Shown here: positions 52,873-64,000 of the stretch, piece after piece
Numbering within the stretch: the first letter of the stretch is position 1
Layout: each line of letters begins with the position of its first letter
Source: Paralvinella palmiformis
Taxonomy: Eukaryota > Annelida > Polychaeta > Terebellida > Alvinellidae
Length of the DNA: 64,000 nucleotides
Assembly: GCA_025642065.1 (NCBI GenBank)
Contig: JAODUP010000274.1
Location: 731,317 to 795,316, forward strand
Reading direction: 5' to 3'
Translations under genes and position numbers: made by a program
The notes under the pieces: model-generated
What the model was told of the DNA's origin: nothing
Seen by the model: the letters and a program-made list of their open reading frames with translations, nothing else
Databases searched by the model: none

Positions 52873-53782
52873 CACACCACACTCACAACAACACCAACAC
52901 CCCTACACACATACATTGCACCAAATTCGTTGCCAAAATTATCCCAATGAATACTTTTTCATTAACGTGGATTCATTATCCTATATTTACTCAGTAGCCT
53001 TTTTTTGGTTCCAATTTGAGGCGGCGAATTCCTTGGATAAGACGGAAATGAAAACTGAAAGTATACAGTTTCGGATATTTCATCATAAAATGAAGCCACT
53101 TTAAATAGACGTGGTACTGGCTGAGGACAGTTAAGAGTTTTTATGATACAATACCAGAAATGAGAAGAATTCACATAAATGAACGCCGAAGGGATAAACA
53201 GAGACACACCCCGAGTGAGATATCCCATAATTTACGTCATCTTCTACAAGGTCGTCTGTGTTCAAGAATACTCATGAATATGCATGTCGACCTGGTGCTT
53301 AATCGCTGCTCAGATCACGTCACTGATTATTACAATATCCTGTAATCGTCTTGTGAAGGATTTGATCCAAACAAGTTTATATTCGTGTACTTACAGCACT
53401 GTATATTTCATGTTGAATATAACAAATAATTTCTAATATGTTTATATGGCAAAATTGTGGACATGTTTCTTAGAAATGGTCTTTTTCTAGGTACAGTGAT
53501 ACAGAGTTCTCAACTTAAAGGACTATGGTGGCGCCCTCTACCCTTTAGTGTATTAAGGAATGTGAAGAGAGTTGAAGGAACTGAACTAATATCTAACGAA
53601 GATGCTGAAATTCGAACTTCAGACTATTTATAATAGTTACATAAAGGATCCTAATTTATGTAACTGTTGTAATAAGTTCTAGTATGATAATTATCTTCGA
53701 ATGGCTGTCCACAAGACAGACAGACAGATAGACAGACAGACAGACAGACAGGTGGACGGACCTACGAACGCACTGACTGTCT

Positions 53783-53816
<34 letters not shown>

Positions 53817-54480
53817 TAAAATGACATAATGACGAACAGACGGAGATACAGACGTCATGAAACAAAACCAATGAGAATCTATAATTCGTGACTACTTCTT
53901 TAGAAACTCACTGACCCTTTTATTACACCAAGAATAACAGTCTGACCTTTGTCCTATATACATTATATTCCAGTGTAAACAATAATTTCGTCATGACTTA
54001 TAGGACGTGTCTTAGTTACACACAATATTACGTATCCTACATTTAGCTGGTGTCTTTAATATTACATATTTAATGTTATATGGTGGAGGTGTAGAACATT
54101 TTATATTTCGATTGATCTACACATGTATAATTTTATTTTATTGTGAGCCAGTGGATACGAACAACAAAAGGCCAAAGTTTCAAGAGACGTAACGGTCTCG
54201 TAATGGCCTTAAATTGCGTGAGTGTTATCTCAAAGAAATAGCACCTCTCCGAATGAATGAGTATCTGTTTATATAACTCAGTGAAGCCATATCTATTTGT
54301 AATAGAAGCAAGATGCATGCATGGTTGTACTCTGGAGATAATACGGATATCTCTAGATGATGCTTGTTACTAGAGAAACAACTGTTTTTGGGGGCTTCTC
54401 TCGGGAAGCCTGATTAGTCAGGATATAAATTGAGACACTGATATGCATAAATAGTAGAAAGTCTGTTGTGACGGCATTTT
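51985..54480. other. AT-rich intergenic DNA with (TA)n and (CAGA)n
   Basis: (TA)n at 51986-52040 and 52800-52871 (72 bp), and two (CAGA)n blocks at 53715-53752 and 53784-53814 separated by a CACTGACTGTCTG hinge, giving inverted symmetry. A small repeat A fragment (GTAGAACATTTTATATTTCG) lies at 54085-54115. No gene was recognised. Confidence 0.6.
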
Positions 54481-54483
54481 GAA

Positions 54484-54617
54484 TGTGTGTGTGTGTGTGT
54501 ATGTGCGCGCGTGTTTTTGTATTGTTTTGATCGACAAAGGTGTTTGTGTGTGTGTGTGTGTGTTGGTTGAGGGTTCATTGACATCTGTAAATAGCATTCT
54601 CTCTCTCTCTCTCTCTC

Positions 54618-54665
<48 letters not shown>
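54484..54665. repeat. (GT)n, (CT)n, (AT)n compound microsatellite
   Basis: (GT)n at 54484-54500 and 54544-54562, (CT)n at 54599-54619 and (AT)n at 54620-54664. Frames are artefacts. Confidence 0.95.
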
Positions 54666-54668
<3 letters not shown>

Positions 54669-54999
54669 AAATACATATACACACCTCTAAATGTCGTTCG
54701 CAGTTTCGGTCGAATGTGAGATTATGGATTATTCTTTACCGAATCCTCAGACGAGTTAACAGCTGCTCAGACTCCACCCACCCATTTTATGGCTTGTAAA
54801 CCAGTCTGGATACGCTAATGGATACTTTGGTTATAGATCCAGATGTGACAGCCTAATATACGATTCCCGGATAAGAGGTTTCTCAATCATTTTGATAAAT
54901 AATAATTATATTTGGTTATTGTGGCTAGTCTTTCATCTCTCGTCCTGGTCGGATTTCGTTTGACTTCTATCCGTAATAATGACTAGATGATGTAAGAAG

Positions 55000-56600
55000 A
55001 TGACATCTCTCTCTCACCCCCTCCTCTCTCTCTCACCCCCTTCTCTCTCTTTCTCTCTCTTTTCCTCTCAACCCCTTTTCTATCTCTCTCTCTTTCTCTC
55101 TCTCTCTTATAAAATACATATACACATCTGTAATTGTTAATTGCAGTATGTATTGATTTAATTACGTATAGATGACTGTGTGTCTGCCTGCCTATCTCTC
55201 CTCCGTCCGTCTGCCTGCCTGCATGTCTGCCTATCTCTCCTCGGTTCGTCTGCATGTCTGCCTGGCTGCCTGCCTATATCTTCTCCGTCTGTCTATTTGT
55301 CTATCTGTATATCTCTCCTTTATCTCTATGTCTGTCTATTTCTGCTTCGTCTGTCTGTCTGTCTCTCTCCCGTCTGTCTGTCTGCCTGCTTGCCTTCCTA
55401 TATCTCTCCCGTTTGTCTATCTGTCTGCCTGCCTGCCTATCTCTCATTCGTCTGGTTCTCATGTTTCTGTTTATCTCTTCTCCGTCTTTCTGTCTGTCAA
55501 TATCTCTTCCGACTGTCTCTCTACCTGTCTCTCATCTGCTGTCTGTCTATTTATCTCTCCTTCGTTTATCTGTTTGTCTGTCTCTCTTCAATCTGTCTGT
55601 TTGTCTCTCCTCCACCATCTGTCTGTCTATCTGTTCTATGTCTATCTCCCTGTCTATCTCTCCTCTATATGTCTGTCTGTATGAAAGTGTGTCTATTTTT
55701 CCTCTATCTCTCTGTCAGTCTGTCTATCACTCCTCTGTCTGTCTGTCTGTCTATCCATCTCTCATCTGTCTGTCTGTTTACCTTTCTATCTATCTCTATC
55801 TCCTCCGTCTGCCTATCTGTCTTTCTGCAAATCTCTTCTCTATCTCTCTGTCTGTCTATCTCTCCTTCGTCTGTCTGTCTGTCTGTCTCTCATCCGTCTG
55901 TCTGCTTGCCTGCCTATCTCTCCCACTGTGTCTGTCTCCCTGCATGCCTATCTCTACTTCGTCTATCTCTTTGGCTGTCTGTGTATCTCTCTCCGTCTAT
56001 CTGTCAGTCTGTCTCGTCAATCTCTCCTCGGTCTATCTGTCTGTCTGTCTATCTATCCCCTGTCTGTCTGTTTGTCTATCTCTCCTCCGTCTGTCTGTCT
56101 GTCGTTTTTCCCCCGTCTGTCTATCTATCTGTTCGTCTCTCTCCTCCGTCTGTCTGTCTGTATATCTGTCTCTCCTTCGTCTGTTTGTCTTTCCTCCGTC
56201 TGGTTTGTCTGTCTGTCTCTCCTCTGTGTGTCTGTCTGTCTGTTTCTCCTCCATCTGTCTGTCTATCTGTCTGTCAGTCATTCTATGTCTCCTCTGTCTG
56301 TCTGTCTGTCTGTCTTTCTATCCCTCCTCTGTCTACATGTCTGTCTATTTATGTGTGTATGTGTGTCTGTGTCGCCTCGGCATGTCTGTTTGTCTGTATA
56401 TCTATCCTTTGTCTGCCTGTCTGTCTCTATCTTCCTTTGTCTGTCTCTCTGTGTGTCTGTTTTACTGTCTGTTTAGCTCATCCATTATTTGTCTACCTTT
56501 CTACCTATCTCTATCTCTACTCTGTCTGTCTGTCTCTCTGTCTGTCTGTCTACATATATCTCCTCTGGCTGGCCGACTATCTTTCTAACCATCTCACTTT
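55000..56600. repeat. 1.6 kb pyrimidine-rich array: (CT)n then (CTGT)n
   Basis: (CT)n at 55003-55108, then from 55168 a 1.43 kb imperfect CTGT/CTAT/CTCC tetranucleotide array. A looser higher-order word (TCTCTCCTCCGTCTGTCTG) recurs through it. Because the period is 4 and the array avoids TAA, TAG and TGA, three plus frames stay open for 170-478 codons. These Cys-Leu-Ser-Val frames have no start context and are not a gene. Confidence 0.95.
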
Positions 56601-56609
56601 CTGTCAAAA

Positions 56610-57803
56610 AAAGTGATATTAAACTGTGTTAGAGATAAAACATTAAAGCCGTCAAATTTAAACTCGGATGTCCATTAATGGAATTTGAATATGAAATGTC
56701 TCCTTCGATAAACCTTGTTTAATATCATCAACTTGTCCCCAATATGCTCAAAACGCATAATTTGAGTAAATAAATGGTATGACATTGTACTGCCTTAGAA
56801 TGCACTGAGCTGTAAAATACTTTATTATTAACAAGTTCGTTATGAGAACTGTTCATCCGGTTTTAGTTCTCATAAACAATCAATATTTTCAGCCAATCAG
56901 GTACTAGTTTTACAGCTTGGCTAATTAGTGAGTATTCAAAAAACTTTAATAGAAAGGGGTAAGATTGTAATGGGCGATCTTTCATCTAATGGCGTAGCTG
57001 TGTTATCAAGTGCCATTTCAGCATTTTCTTTTTGTGATAAAAATCGTTTGGTGTCAAACAGAAGCTACCAGCTCGTAAACGAGGAAATTGTCCATTCTGT
57101 CATCATATTGATAAACATCATCCCCATAGTCCACCAGATGGCAGCACCATCATAATAACGAACTCTCACGCGTGATGATGACGTCCGGATAATGGACAAA
57201 CACGAATGTCACATGATGAAATGCGTCATCCTCAGCAGTCTTAATGGGATTCAGCTAGATGACAAGTGGAAAGTTTCCTCTGACGGTAGTCGATTGAAGC
57301 AGCAGAATATTTGATCAAGTTACAAAAGGTCATTCGGTGATAAATGTTTTGTCATCCATGGATAACATTTTAGAGATTAAGGTCAACTGATAAACTAACA
57401 GGGATGTTGTTGTTTTGAGTAGATATCGGAGCTGACCGACCGACTCACTGATTAACTCACTGTCTGATTCATTGACTGACTGACTGACTGACTGACTGAC
57501 TTGACTCACTCATACACTCTAACTAATTGCGCTATCTGAGTTAAATATAAAACATATACATCGTGCCATAATATAATATTTACGATATTCCGTGTACTGA
57601 TATTACATTCTATATTGACAATAATCGCACTAAGACTCGTAATATGCCTCAATAAATTGATAAATATTAGGTAGTTGATGAAAACATGTTATTCATAAGT
57701 GAATAAAAAACTGTAAATTGTAAAATGTAAATAAACATCTCACATTACTGTCACTAGATGAAGAGAATATGAATAGCTCAATAATTTTTATGAATCCAAG
57801 AAT

Positions 57804-57854
<51 letters not shown>

Positions 57855-59340
57855 ATGACATTAATTGTTAATCCGTCATCAAATAGAGGAAAAAGATATA
57901 AAACTGGGAACATCAAAGACCATCAAATGCCTTGTTTTTATGATATGTTTTTTATGTGTTTTGTATATTATCGCGTTTATGATAAAAAGGATGTCCGGTG
58001 TTTTGCGATGTATTGTGCTTGCGTAATCTTCTAATATGGATCAGACTTGTGATTTCGGCCGAAAAGAGAAGGATCTGGACCCAGAATGCCTTTATTAATG
58101 AGGAGAAGAGATGAAGAAAAAATCTACAATATTCTCTGTTTCGCGAGGATGGAGAAGTCGTGGATTGTAAATGGCATTCCTAGGTCGAGACAATCTTATT
58201 TGAGGACAGCGAAAATAGATTATGATTAATCCGGAACTGTTTTTATAATAGGATTACTATTGTCGTTCAGTGACGCTCTGAACTAACTACAGGGTTAGAG
58301 CTAAGCTGACAATAGCCAATAAAAATGTTTGTTATTAAAATGAACAATTAGGTGACAATACAGAAAGCGATACAAATCTGATAACACGAACAATTTGACT
58401 AAACATAATAATATTATCATAAATTTATAAATATAAGTTCTTTGTATGAATGTATTTATTTTGATTAATATATTAATGTATCTGGACAGTTGATTGACTG
58501 TACATCTGTAGGTATATCTGCGAGATCCACCAAGAAAAGTAAAGTTATCTTAAATATCTTTTATGGATGACACCAAAGAGATAATAAGCAATTTTTGAAG
58601 TACGTCTTAACTAATTATATCTTAACCTGATTAATTAATTAATAATTACCACAATAATTGTCACCAGCTTTCTAATTGTTGTTGTGATAATAATCAAATA
58701 ATAATTTTTCTTTTTATTATAAGCACAACCACGGTCATAATAATAAATAATTCATGCTATAATTAATTAATGATGTTTATTAATAAATACAATAAATAAT
58801 TATCACAATGCTTGTGGTCAACTTTGTCTTTATTGTTGTCAAATGAATCTAATAAAGAGAATCGTTATATTAATTATATGAATATGATATCGGTAATTTA
58901 TGCATGAGTATTTGTGTTTTGTTGTCAGGATTCTAGTGTGTATTTTTGCGTAAGTTTATGTGCATTTATGTATTTACATCAGAGTTTTTATATTGATGAT
59001 TATTTACTGCCATAATAAACATATCCAAATATTTTCTTTGATATTTAAGAAGACTCTTTACTCACATAATTTAAATAAAATGAGTATCAGAAGTAATAGA
59101 TAACCGACAATAACCGTGTAATGTAAATATATCAAACAATTTGTGATCACACAGATGTGATTTGAGCTGATATATTTGTTTTTCTCGTTGTAAAATATTA
59201 ATAAAACATAATATTTTGTGTATAATCGTATAGAGTGATTTGTGGATGATAGGTTATTGATAACTGGATGATTCTGTGTAATCTCTGATATAACCTTTTA
59301 TGTGTTCTTTTGTAGTCAACCTGATCGTATAAGAAACACT
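56610..59340. other. AT-rich intergenic DNA
   Basis: Holds (TGAC)n at 57473-57501, (TA)n at 57806-57843 and long AATTAATTAA-rich stretches at 58600-58830. No gene recognised; the 75-codon frame at 56928-57155 has no identifiable content. Confidence 0.6.
57131..57145 (+). promoter_or_regulatory. CTCF-like site
   Basis: CCACCAGATGGCAGC matches every position of the CTCF core CCASYAGRKGGCRSY. A near match, CCACCAGATGGCGTT, is at 35753-35767. CTCF is present in most bilaterians, so an insulator site is plausible, but occupancy is unknown. Confidence 0.4.
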
Positions 59341-59500
59341 CCAAGGACATCTGCCCAATGCCAAAAATGGATAGGTGGACATCTGACTCCTTTATGAAAC
59401 GTAAGCTAGGACATCTGCCCTCCTATAGAAATGTTTGGCTAGGACATCTGCCTCCCATTAGAGATGTTGACTGCTGCATGGTGGGATATTTGCCCTCATC
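59340..59500. repeat. 32-bp minisatellite, 4-5 units
   Basis: GGACATCTGCC-type words start at 59346, 59378, 59410 and 59443, with a decayed fifth near 59485. Unit about AGGACATCTGCCTCCTATAG. Confidence 0.85.
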
Positions 59501-59599
59501 GAATTTTACCTGAACTAACATTTACTAGAAGTGGCCGTATAAAAGACACAATATTGGATAAAATACGTCCAAAATGCTTACATCACCAGTCAGTATTTA

Positions 59600-59687
59600 A
59601 CAGATTTATAGTTGAGCAACTATCACAGACAATTCTGTATGTATTCATTGGGTTTGATTAAAATAAATCAGTGTTAATTAGTAATAT

Positions 59688-59753
<66 letters not shown>

Positions 59754-60015
59754 TAAAAAATTAATTTTGAATTAACACTTGATAATGATAATGGTGAACA
59801 AATGTTCATATCTGCAATTAATGAAAACCCTGTATGTGATCAATGGGTTTGATTACAATACTTCAGTATTATTTGTACAAATTAAGTTTGTGTAATTAAC
59901 AACTTAAATGATCACAGTGAACAGATTGTGAACATATATCAATTAATTATTATCCTTTATTAAAGATAAACTTGTAGGTAATTATTGAGTTTGATTACAT
60001 AATTAAAGTTAATCG
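59600..60015. repeat. long tandem repeat (about 140-190 bp spacing) and (TA)n
   Basis: GTATGTATTCATTGGGTTTG, GTATGTGATCAATGGGTTTG and GTAGGTAATTATTGAGTTTG at about 59638, 59831 and 59974 begin three related blocks rich in AATTAAC and TGAACA words. The first spacing is inflated by (TA)n at 59692-59746. Confidence 0.6.
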
Positions 60016-60035
60016 TTAATTCAGAATATACGTAG

Positions 60036-60162
60036 GTTAGAGAAGTTAGTGAGAGTTGAGTTTTCCAATGCCAAGAAGAAATTACGCAAGTCTTCCCACC
60101 ATTGGAAATGTGAAAAACGCCAGAGTTCATCTCGCAAGGAAAGGGTTAAAACAGATCTTTCG
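60036..60162 (+). CDS. candidate exon, basic Ser/Lys-rich, unknown gene
   Basis: Between acceptor ATACGTAG and donor GTAAGC one frame is open: after one leading base it encodes LEKLVRVEFSNAKKKLRKSS then HHWKCEKRQSSSRKERVKTD and LS, ending phase 0. The content is like a basic nuclear linker. The acceptor has a poor pyrimidine tract and no neighbouring exon was found, so this may be chance. Confidence 0.25.
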
Positions 60163-60924
60163 GTAAGCATAAAATACATAATGTTATATGTTATTCGGAT
60201 TATTTGCTATTGTGGCAGATCTTAATAACAACTTGTTGAACATGTTATAAACTTCTAGAATATAGTAAATTTATTTAAACAGATTGATATTTACATATTT
60301 GTTATTTCATGATATTACATAAAATGCATTAAAAGAGTTATTATGAAGGATGCCTTACCGGAAATCTCAGGTGTTGGTACAGAGGACAGGTATAAATAAA
60401 ATTATATTAATCTTCTATTACACGAATGCCGTTATTTACACAAAACAAGCATTGTCTTTCACTTCTTGGCAATGTACCTCTAAATCTCTTAATAGATAAT
60501 TTGTTCTTTGTACATCGAAATTTAGCCAAAGCAATTTTATATTTCTTTTGCAAATTTATCATGTTAGAAGACTGTTGTTCTAATGAAGATTTGAATTGGC
60601 ATCATGTCGATAATTTTGATATTTAATTAATTTCAACAGACCAATTTTGCGCTGCGCAATTTCGTAGCCATACTTTAAAATAATTTTATTTCACCAACAG
60701 TTTGAAGCTGAAGGTGTTTGAGATGAAACACAAAATATATTTACAATACTTCCTGTGAACCTTTGCAGTTTCATCTTGAATAGTGTATTCCAAAATGTCG
60801 CAGCTATATAAGAATATTGGTAACACCAGTTTATCAAATAAGTCGAACCAAAATTGAACAGGCAAACCACTGTATTCGCGATTAATACACTTAAAGCTGT
60901 AGACCAGCATAGCCTGGAAGAAGA

Positions 60925-61119
60925 TGCTGATGATGATGATTGGTGTTTTACGGCCACTTATGTGCGCATGGTAGGCTAAATGGGCCGAGCTACCTCCAAA
61001 GGTAATGAAGCGAAGTCAAAGATGAAACACCCTTCCGATATACCCACGCCGAGGTTGGAACTCAGGTGGTAGAGATCTGTGGTCCATCGCGCTACCAGCT
61101 AGACCAAGGAGGCGCCCCA
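60925..61119 (-). mobile_element. SINE family 1, near full-length copy
   Basis: On minus GGGGCGCCTCCTTGGTCTAG then CTGGTAGCGCGATGGACCAC (A-box region), a degenerate B box, then TTCATCTTTGACTTCGCTTC, CCTTTGGAGGTAGCTCGGCC, GTGGCCGTAAAACACCAATC and an (ATC) tail. Inserted in the LINE. Confidence 0.88.
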
Positions 61120-61680
61120 TAGTAGCCAGGAAAAATACATCATATCAAGATAATTGTAATACGTAGTTTCGATCAAAGGTTCATTATTTATGTACACCTT
61201 ATATCATATTTCGAGCATATCTCACTAATTATGTTTAATTAACATTGCAATCGGCCTGTTGTGTTATTTATCATAGCAACATCATCAGCATATAGTAACA
61301 CATGTACATTCGACATTGATTCATTGATAAATAGACCAGGACAGACATCATTACACACATATATACAAGCACATTCAAATATATAATGAAGAGAAAAGGA
61401 CTCAGCATACAACATTGACGAGTACCAGTTATACATTTAAATATTTGGGGTTTTGACTCGATATTTTAATTTGCTATACATTGGTTGAAGCACCTTTAAA
61501 ATCCTACCTTGAATAGCTTCATTGATAAGTCTGAACCATAAGTGTAAGTGTGGGATAGAATCAAAGTATTTACTGAAGTCGATGAAAGCACAACAAAACC
61601 TCCCGTCAGCTCTTGACATATATATCCGCATTTTGTAAAACCCTTACCAAGCGTACATAATAATGATATTTCTCTGTGGC

Positions 61681-62032
61681 TTTGTTGTTCGGGGTGAATC
61701 CCCAGGCTGTCGCTTATTCGGCACAGCCTCTATGTTGTTGTGGTTGAGAAACTGCTCCCCCATCACTCACAGGGGAGCAGTACGGATAGATGGAGCCGAA
61801 ACCCTGAGGGTGGTCACTGCCAGAATGTTTTACTTCCTCAGGGTTTTTTAACGTCCCCCTTTATTTTAAATAATTCAGTGGAGACGGCAGCCCCATTTAA
61901 CTTGGTCAGCCACCCACGATGTTGTGAGCCGAGAAATTAATCTCTGGAAAATTTTCGACCTCTTACGGGGTTCGAACCTGTGACAGTTGGCACCAAGTGC
62001 TGGTTCTTAACCGCTAGGCAACCGGAGCTCAC
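61681..62032 (-). mobile_element. SINE family 2, second copy
   Basis: Aligned end to end with 19272-19631 in the same orientation. Minus start AGTGAGCTCCGGTTGCCTAG, B box GGTTCGAACCCC. A CTCTGT on both sides may be a short target duplication. Inserted in the minus-strand LINE between the SGFD block and the FIDFS block. Confidence 0.86.
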
Positions 62033-62329
62033 TACTCTGTATTTATTGGCTTCCCTTTTAGGTTCTTTTTTGTAATCGGCTGATGATAGCTTCGCACCAC
62101 ATATCAGGGTACATAACATTAGTAAGAATGGCATTTAACAAATAACACCAATGCCAAGCTATTACATATCTCTTGTTCTTTATTATTTTTATATGACAAT
62201 CCATTAATGCCTGGAGATTTATTATTTTGTAGGATCTTCACCCATTGATAATATTATCAGCATTCAATTCGTGTATAATGTTAATTTCACAATTTATGCA
62301 ATAGGAATCGCGATTTGGCTTAAGTTTAA

Positions 62330-62500
62330 GTTCACTCAGGTTTGAGGCAATATTTCGTTCTAGTCCAGTAATAATCCATTGCGCAGTATTTTACTTTGTT
62401 TTTAGCTTAATCATTTTGCTAATTCCACGTGTAGGTAGTGTACACGAAACAATTTTGTTACGTGTTCAACAAGCTGTTATATTTGTTCACACAAACAATT
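62330..62500 (+). mobile_element. dispersed repeat A fragment
   Basis: TCACTCAGGTTTGAGGCAAT, CGTTCTAGTCCAGTAATAAT match 26250 onward, then GTAGGTAGTGTACACGAAAC matches copy 3 near 25373, so this piece joins parts seen separately elsewhere. It lies within the LINE region. Confidence 0.6.
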
Positions 62501-62933
62501 ATGAGAATGCTGGCAGTAGACTGATTGGTCAGTAATTGTTAAGTTTAGACATTTCACCAAATTTATAGATAGGTATGACCTTGGCTATTTTCATATTTTC
62601 GATTATTTCAGATAATATTTTCGTTGATATTTCATCAAATCCGGAGCTAGTTTTCCTTTTCAATGTTTTTGATGTGTCTATGATACTTATAAGGTCCATA
62701 GGGGTTATAAACATATTGGTTGTAATGTTATGACTTATGTAGTTTTCAAATGTTTTATTCTGTTTTGGTATTTTGCTTTGCACTTTTTCTCCTACATTAA
62801 CAAAATAATTATTGAATAATTTGGCAATTTCTGTTTTATTGTTTACTTTCTTATTATTGATGACAAAGAAATCAGGACATATATTTTTGTCGTTTTGTTT
62901 TCCAATTAATTTCCATAAATGATTGAGGTGCTC

Positions 62934-63169
62934 TACTACTACTACTACTACTCTACTACTACTACTTCTACTACTTCTACTACTTCTACTAGTACTACTA
63001 CTTCTACTACTACTATTACTTCTACTACTACTACTACTACTACTACTAATTCTACTACTTCTACTACTACTCTACTACTACTACTACTACTATTACTACT
63101 GATACTACCTCTACTATTACTACTGTTGATACTACCTACTACTACTTACTACTGCTTGCTACTACTCAT

Positions 63170-63213
<44 letters not shown>
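62934..63213. repeat. (TAC)n array
   Basis: Trinucleotide array matching 44774-45290 in position relative to the duplicated segment. Tyr/Thr frames are artefacts. Confidence 0.96.
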
Positions 63214-63214
<1 letters not shown>

Positions 63215-63985
63215 ATGCTACTAATATTTCATATCATTACAGCAATATTGGGGCGCCTCCTTGGTCTAGCGGTAGCGTGTTGGACTACAGATCACTACCA
63301 CCCGTGTTCAAATCTCGGCGTGGGCATATCTGAAGGTTATTTCGTCTTTAACTTCACCTCATTACCTTTGGAGGTCGCTCGGCCCATTTAGCTTACCTTG
63401 TGCACAAAAGTGGCCGTAAAACATCAATCATCATCATCATCATCATTACAACAATATTACTATTATGTACATAACCAAGTAGTATATCCCATGTGATCAA
63501 CATACCTAGGTCATGGTTCTCACGGTCATAGTTTACACAGTCTCCACAATACTGCGAAGGTTTGTTACATAAATGAAACGAATTGTTTGTCCATAAATCG
63601 TATTTCCTTATTAGAAACGATTTATGTCCGGCGCCAATTGCCAATTAAGTGCTAGATTAAAGTGATACAAGTTTATGTCCGCTATCCGACATCCCCCCCC
63701 CGGTAAGATATTTACATTTTGGCCCAAAGTACAATCTAGCTCTTTGACTTCAAACCTCGGTACCATTTTGTACTTGGCACTCTATAGAGGTCAAGTTGGT
63801 CAACTTGGCATCAATATATCATCGACTGAGGCGCTTTATGGTTCGAATAAGACAACATAAAGATGAAGACGAATTGAACTGGGATTCGCGCGTGCGCGTG
63901 TCCCCCCCCGGCGCGCATACACATGTATTTGGAGTTTGTTTCATAATTTCATAATAGATGTAGATCTATTATCAGTGATTACATC
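63215..63985. repeat. duplicated segment, copy 2 (runs to the window end)
   Basis: From TACTAATATTTCATATCATT to TGTAGATCTATTATCAGTGA it follows 45291-45836 almost base for base, apart from the SINE and a 25-bp extra stretch at about 63770-63795. After ATCAGTGATTA the two diverge. Confidence 0.88.
63250..63446 (+). mobile_element. SINE family 1, full-length copy with visible empty site
   Basis: Head GGGGCGCCTCCTTGGTCTAG then CGGTAGCG (A box), B box GTTCAAATCTC, body TTTGGAGGTCGCTCGGCCCA and AGTGGCCGTAAAACATCAAT, tail (ATC)n. Flanks ATCATTACAGCAATATT and ATCATTACAACAATATT form a target duplication of about 17 bp with one mismatch. Copy 1 of the duplicated segment (45306-45325) has the site once, without the SINE. 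Confidence 0.92.
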
Positions 63986-64000
63986 AGAATAAATTATATA

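Larger units (their letters stand above)
60330..62785 (-). pseudogene. decayed non-LTR retrotransposon (LINE) with nested SINEs
   Basis: Minus-strand blocks appear in the right order for one RT: KRKTSSGFDEISTKIL then IAKVIPIYKFGEMSKLNNY (62783-62529); CCAFIDFSKYFDSIPHLHLW (61631-61437); VLLYADDVAMI with the YADD active site (61436-61239); LFDKLVLPIFLYSCDILEY (60910-60686); and the C-terminal KYKIALAKFRCTKNKLSI and RSERQCLFC (about 60620-60450), with a Cys-type cluster. Stops and frameshifts separate them. SINEs at 61681-62032 and 60925-61119 are inserted. It is a different lineage from the LINE at 48066. Dead element. Confidence 0.82.

Noticed and set aside
55180..56616. 478-codon open frame
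   Set aside because: Reading of a CTGT tetranucleotide array; three frames stay open for the same reason, composition is Cys-Leu-Ser-Val only.

Overview
The window looks like animal nuclear DNA, probably from a lophotrochozoan and most likely a mollusc. The genes have GT-AG introns, there are several tRNA-derived SINE families, non-LTR retrotransposon remains and very many di-, tri- and tetranucleotide arrays, and nothing is operon-like. The species cannot be named from the sequence. True coding DNA is under 4 percent of the window; nearly all long open frames are readings of microsatellites or shadows.

Three protein genes can be supported. (1) 894-6127 (+): eight consecutive, phase-consistent coding exons of CtBP, the NAD(H)-dependent transcriptional corepressor, with all catalytic and dinucleotide-binding residues and the stop codon; only the start lies outside or was not found. 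(2) 16174-19099 (-): three terminal exons of a TEX36-like gene. (3) 49851-50246 (+): the last coding exon of an ankyrin-repeat/SOCS-box (ASB) protein, an adaptor for Elongin B/C-Cullin 5 ubiquitin ligases. Further candidate exons without recognised homology sit at 10435-10491 with 12495-12733, and at 60036-60162. The three genes have no evident functional link.

Layout: 0-6 kb CtBP, with a SINE in one intron. 6-13.5 kb quiet DNA with a MITE and a decayed hAT/ZNF862-type transposase. 13.5-28 kb the TEX36-like gene, SINEs, an unclassified dispersed repeat with TATA and polyadenylation-like signals, and arrays. 28-44 kb GC-richer islands resembling conserved regulatory DNA, alternating with tetranucleotide arrays and two notable minisatellites (17 bp and about 43 bp units). 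44-50 kb a duplicated (TAC)n-plus-560-bp segment, a (CA)n tract of 160 bp, a LINE nested in a dispersed repeat, then the ASB exon. 50-60 kb AT-rich DNA and a 1.4 kb CTGT-type array. 60-64 kb a decayed minus-strand LINE with two SINEs nested in it, then the second copy of the duplicated segment, interrupted by a SINE.

I found no new gene system. The most interesting material is structural: a SINE insertion with its empty site visible in a sister copy, nested retroelements, GC-rich islands containing old SINE copies, and minisatellites whose every unit carries a transcription-factor-like motif. All homology calls come from reading translations by eye; no searches were run.
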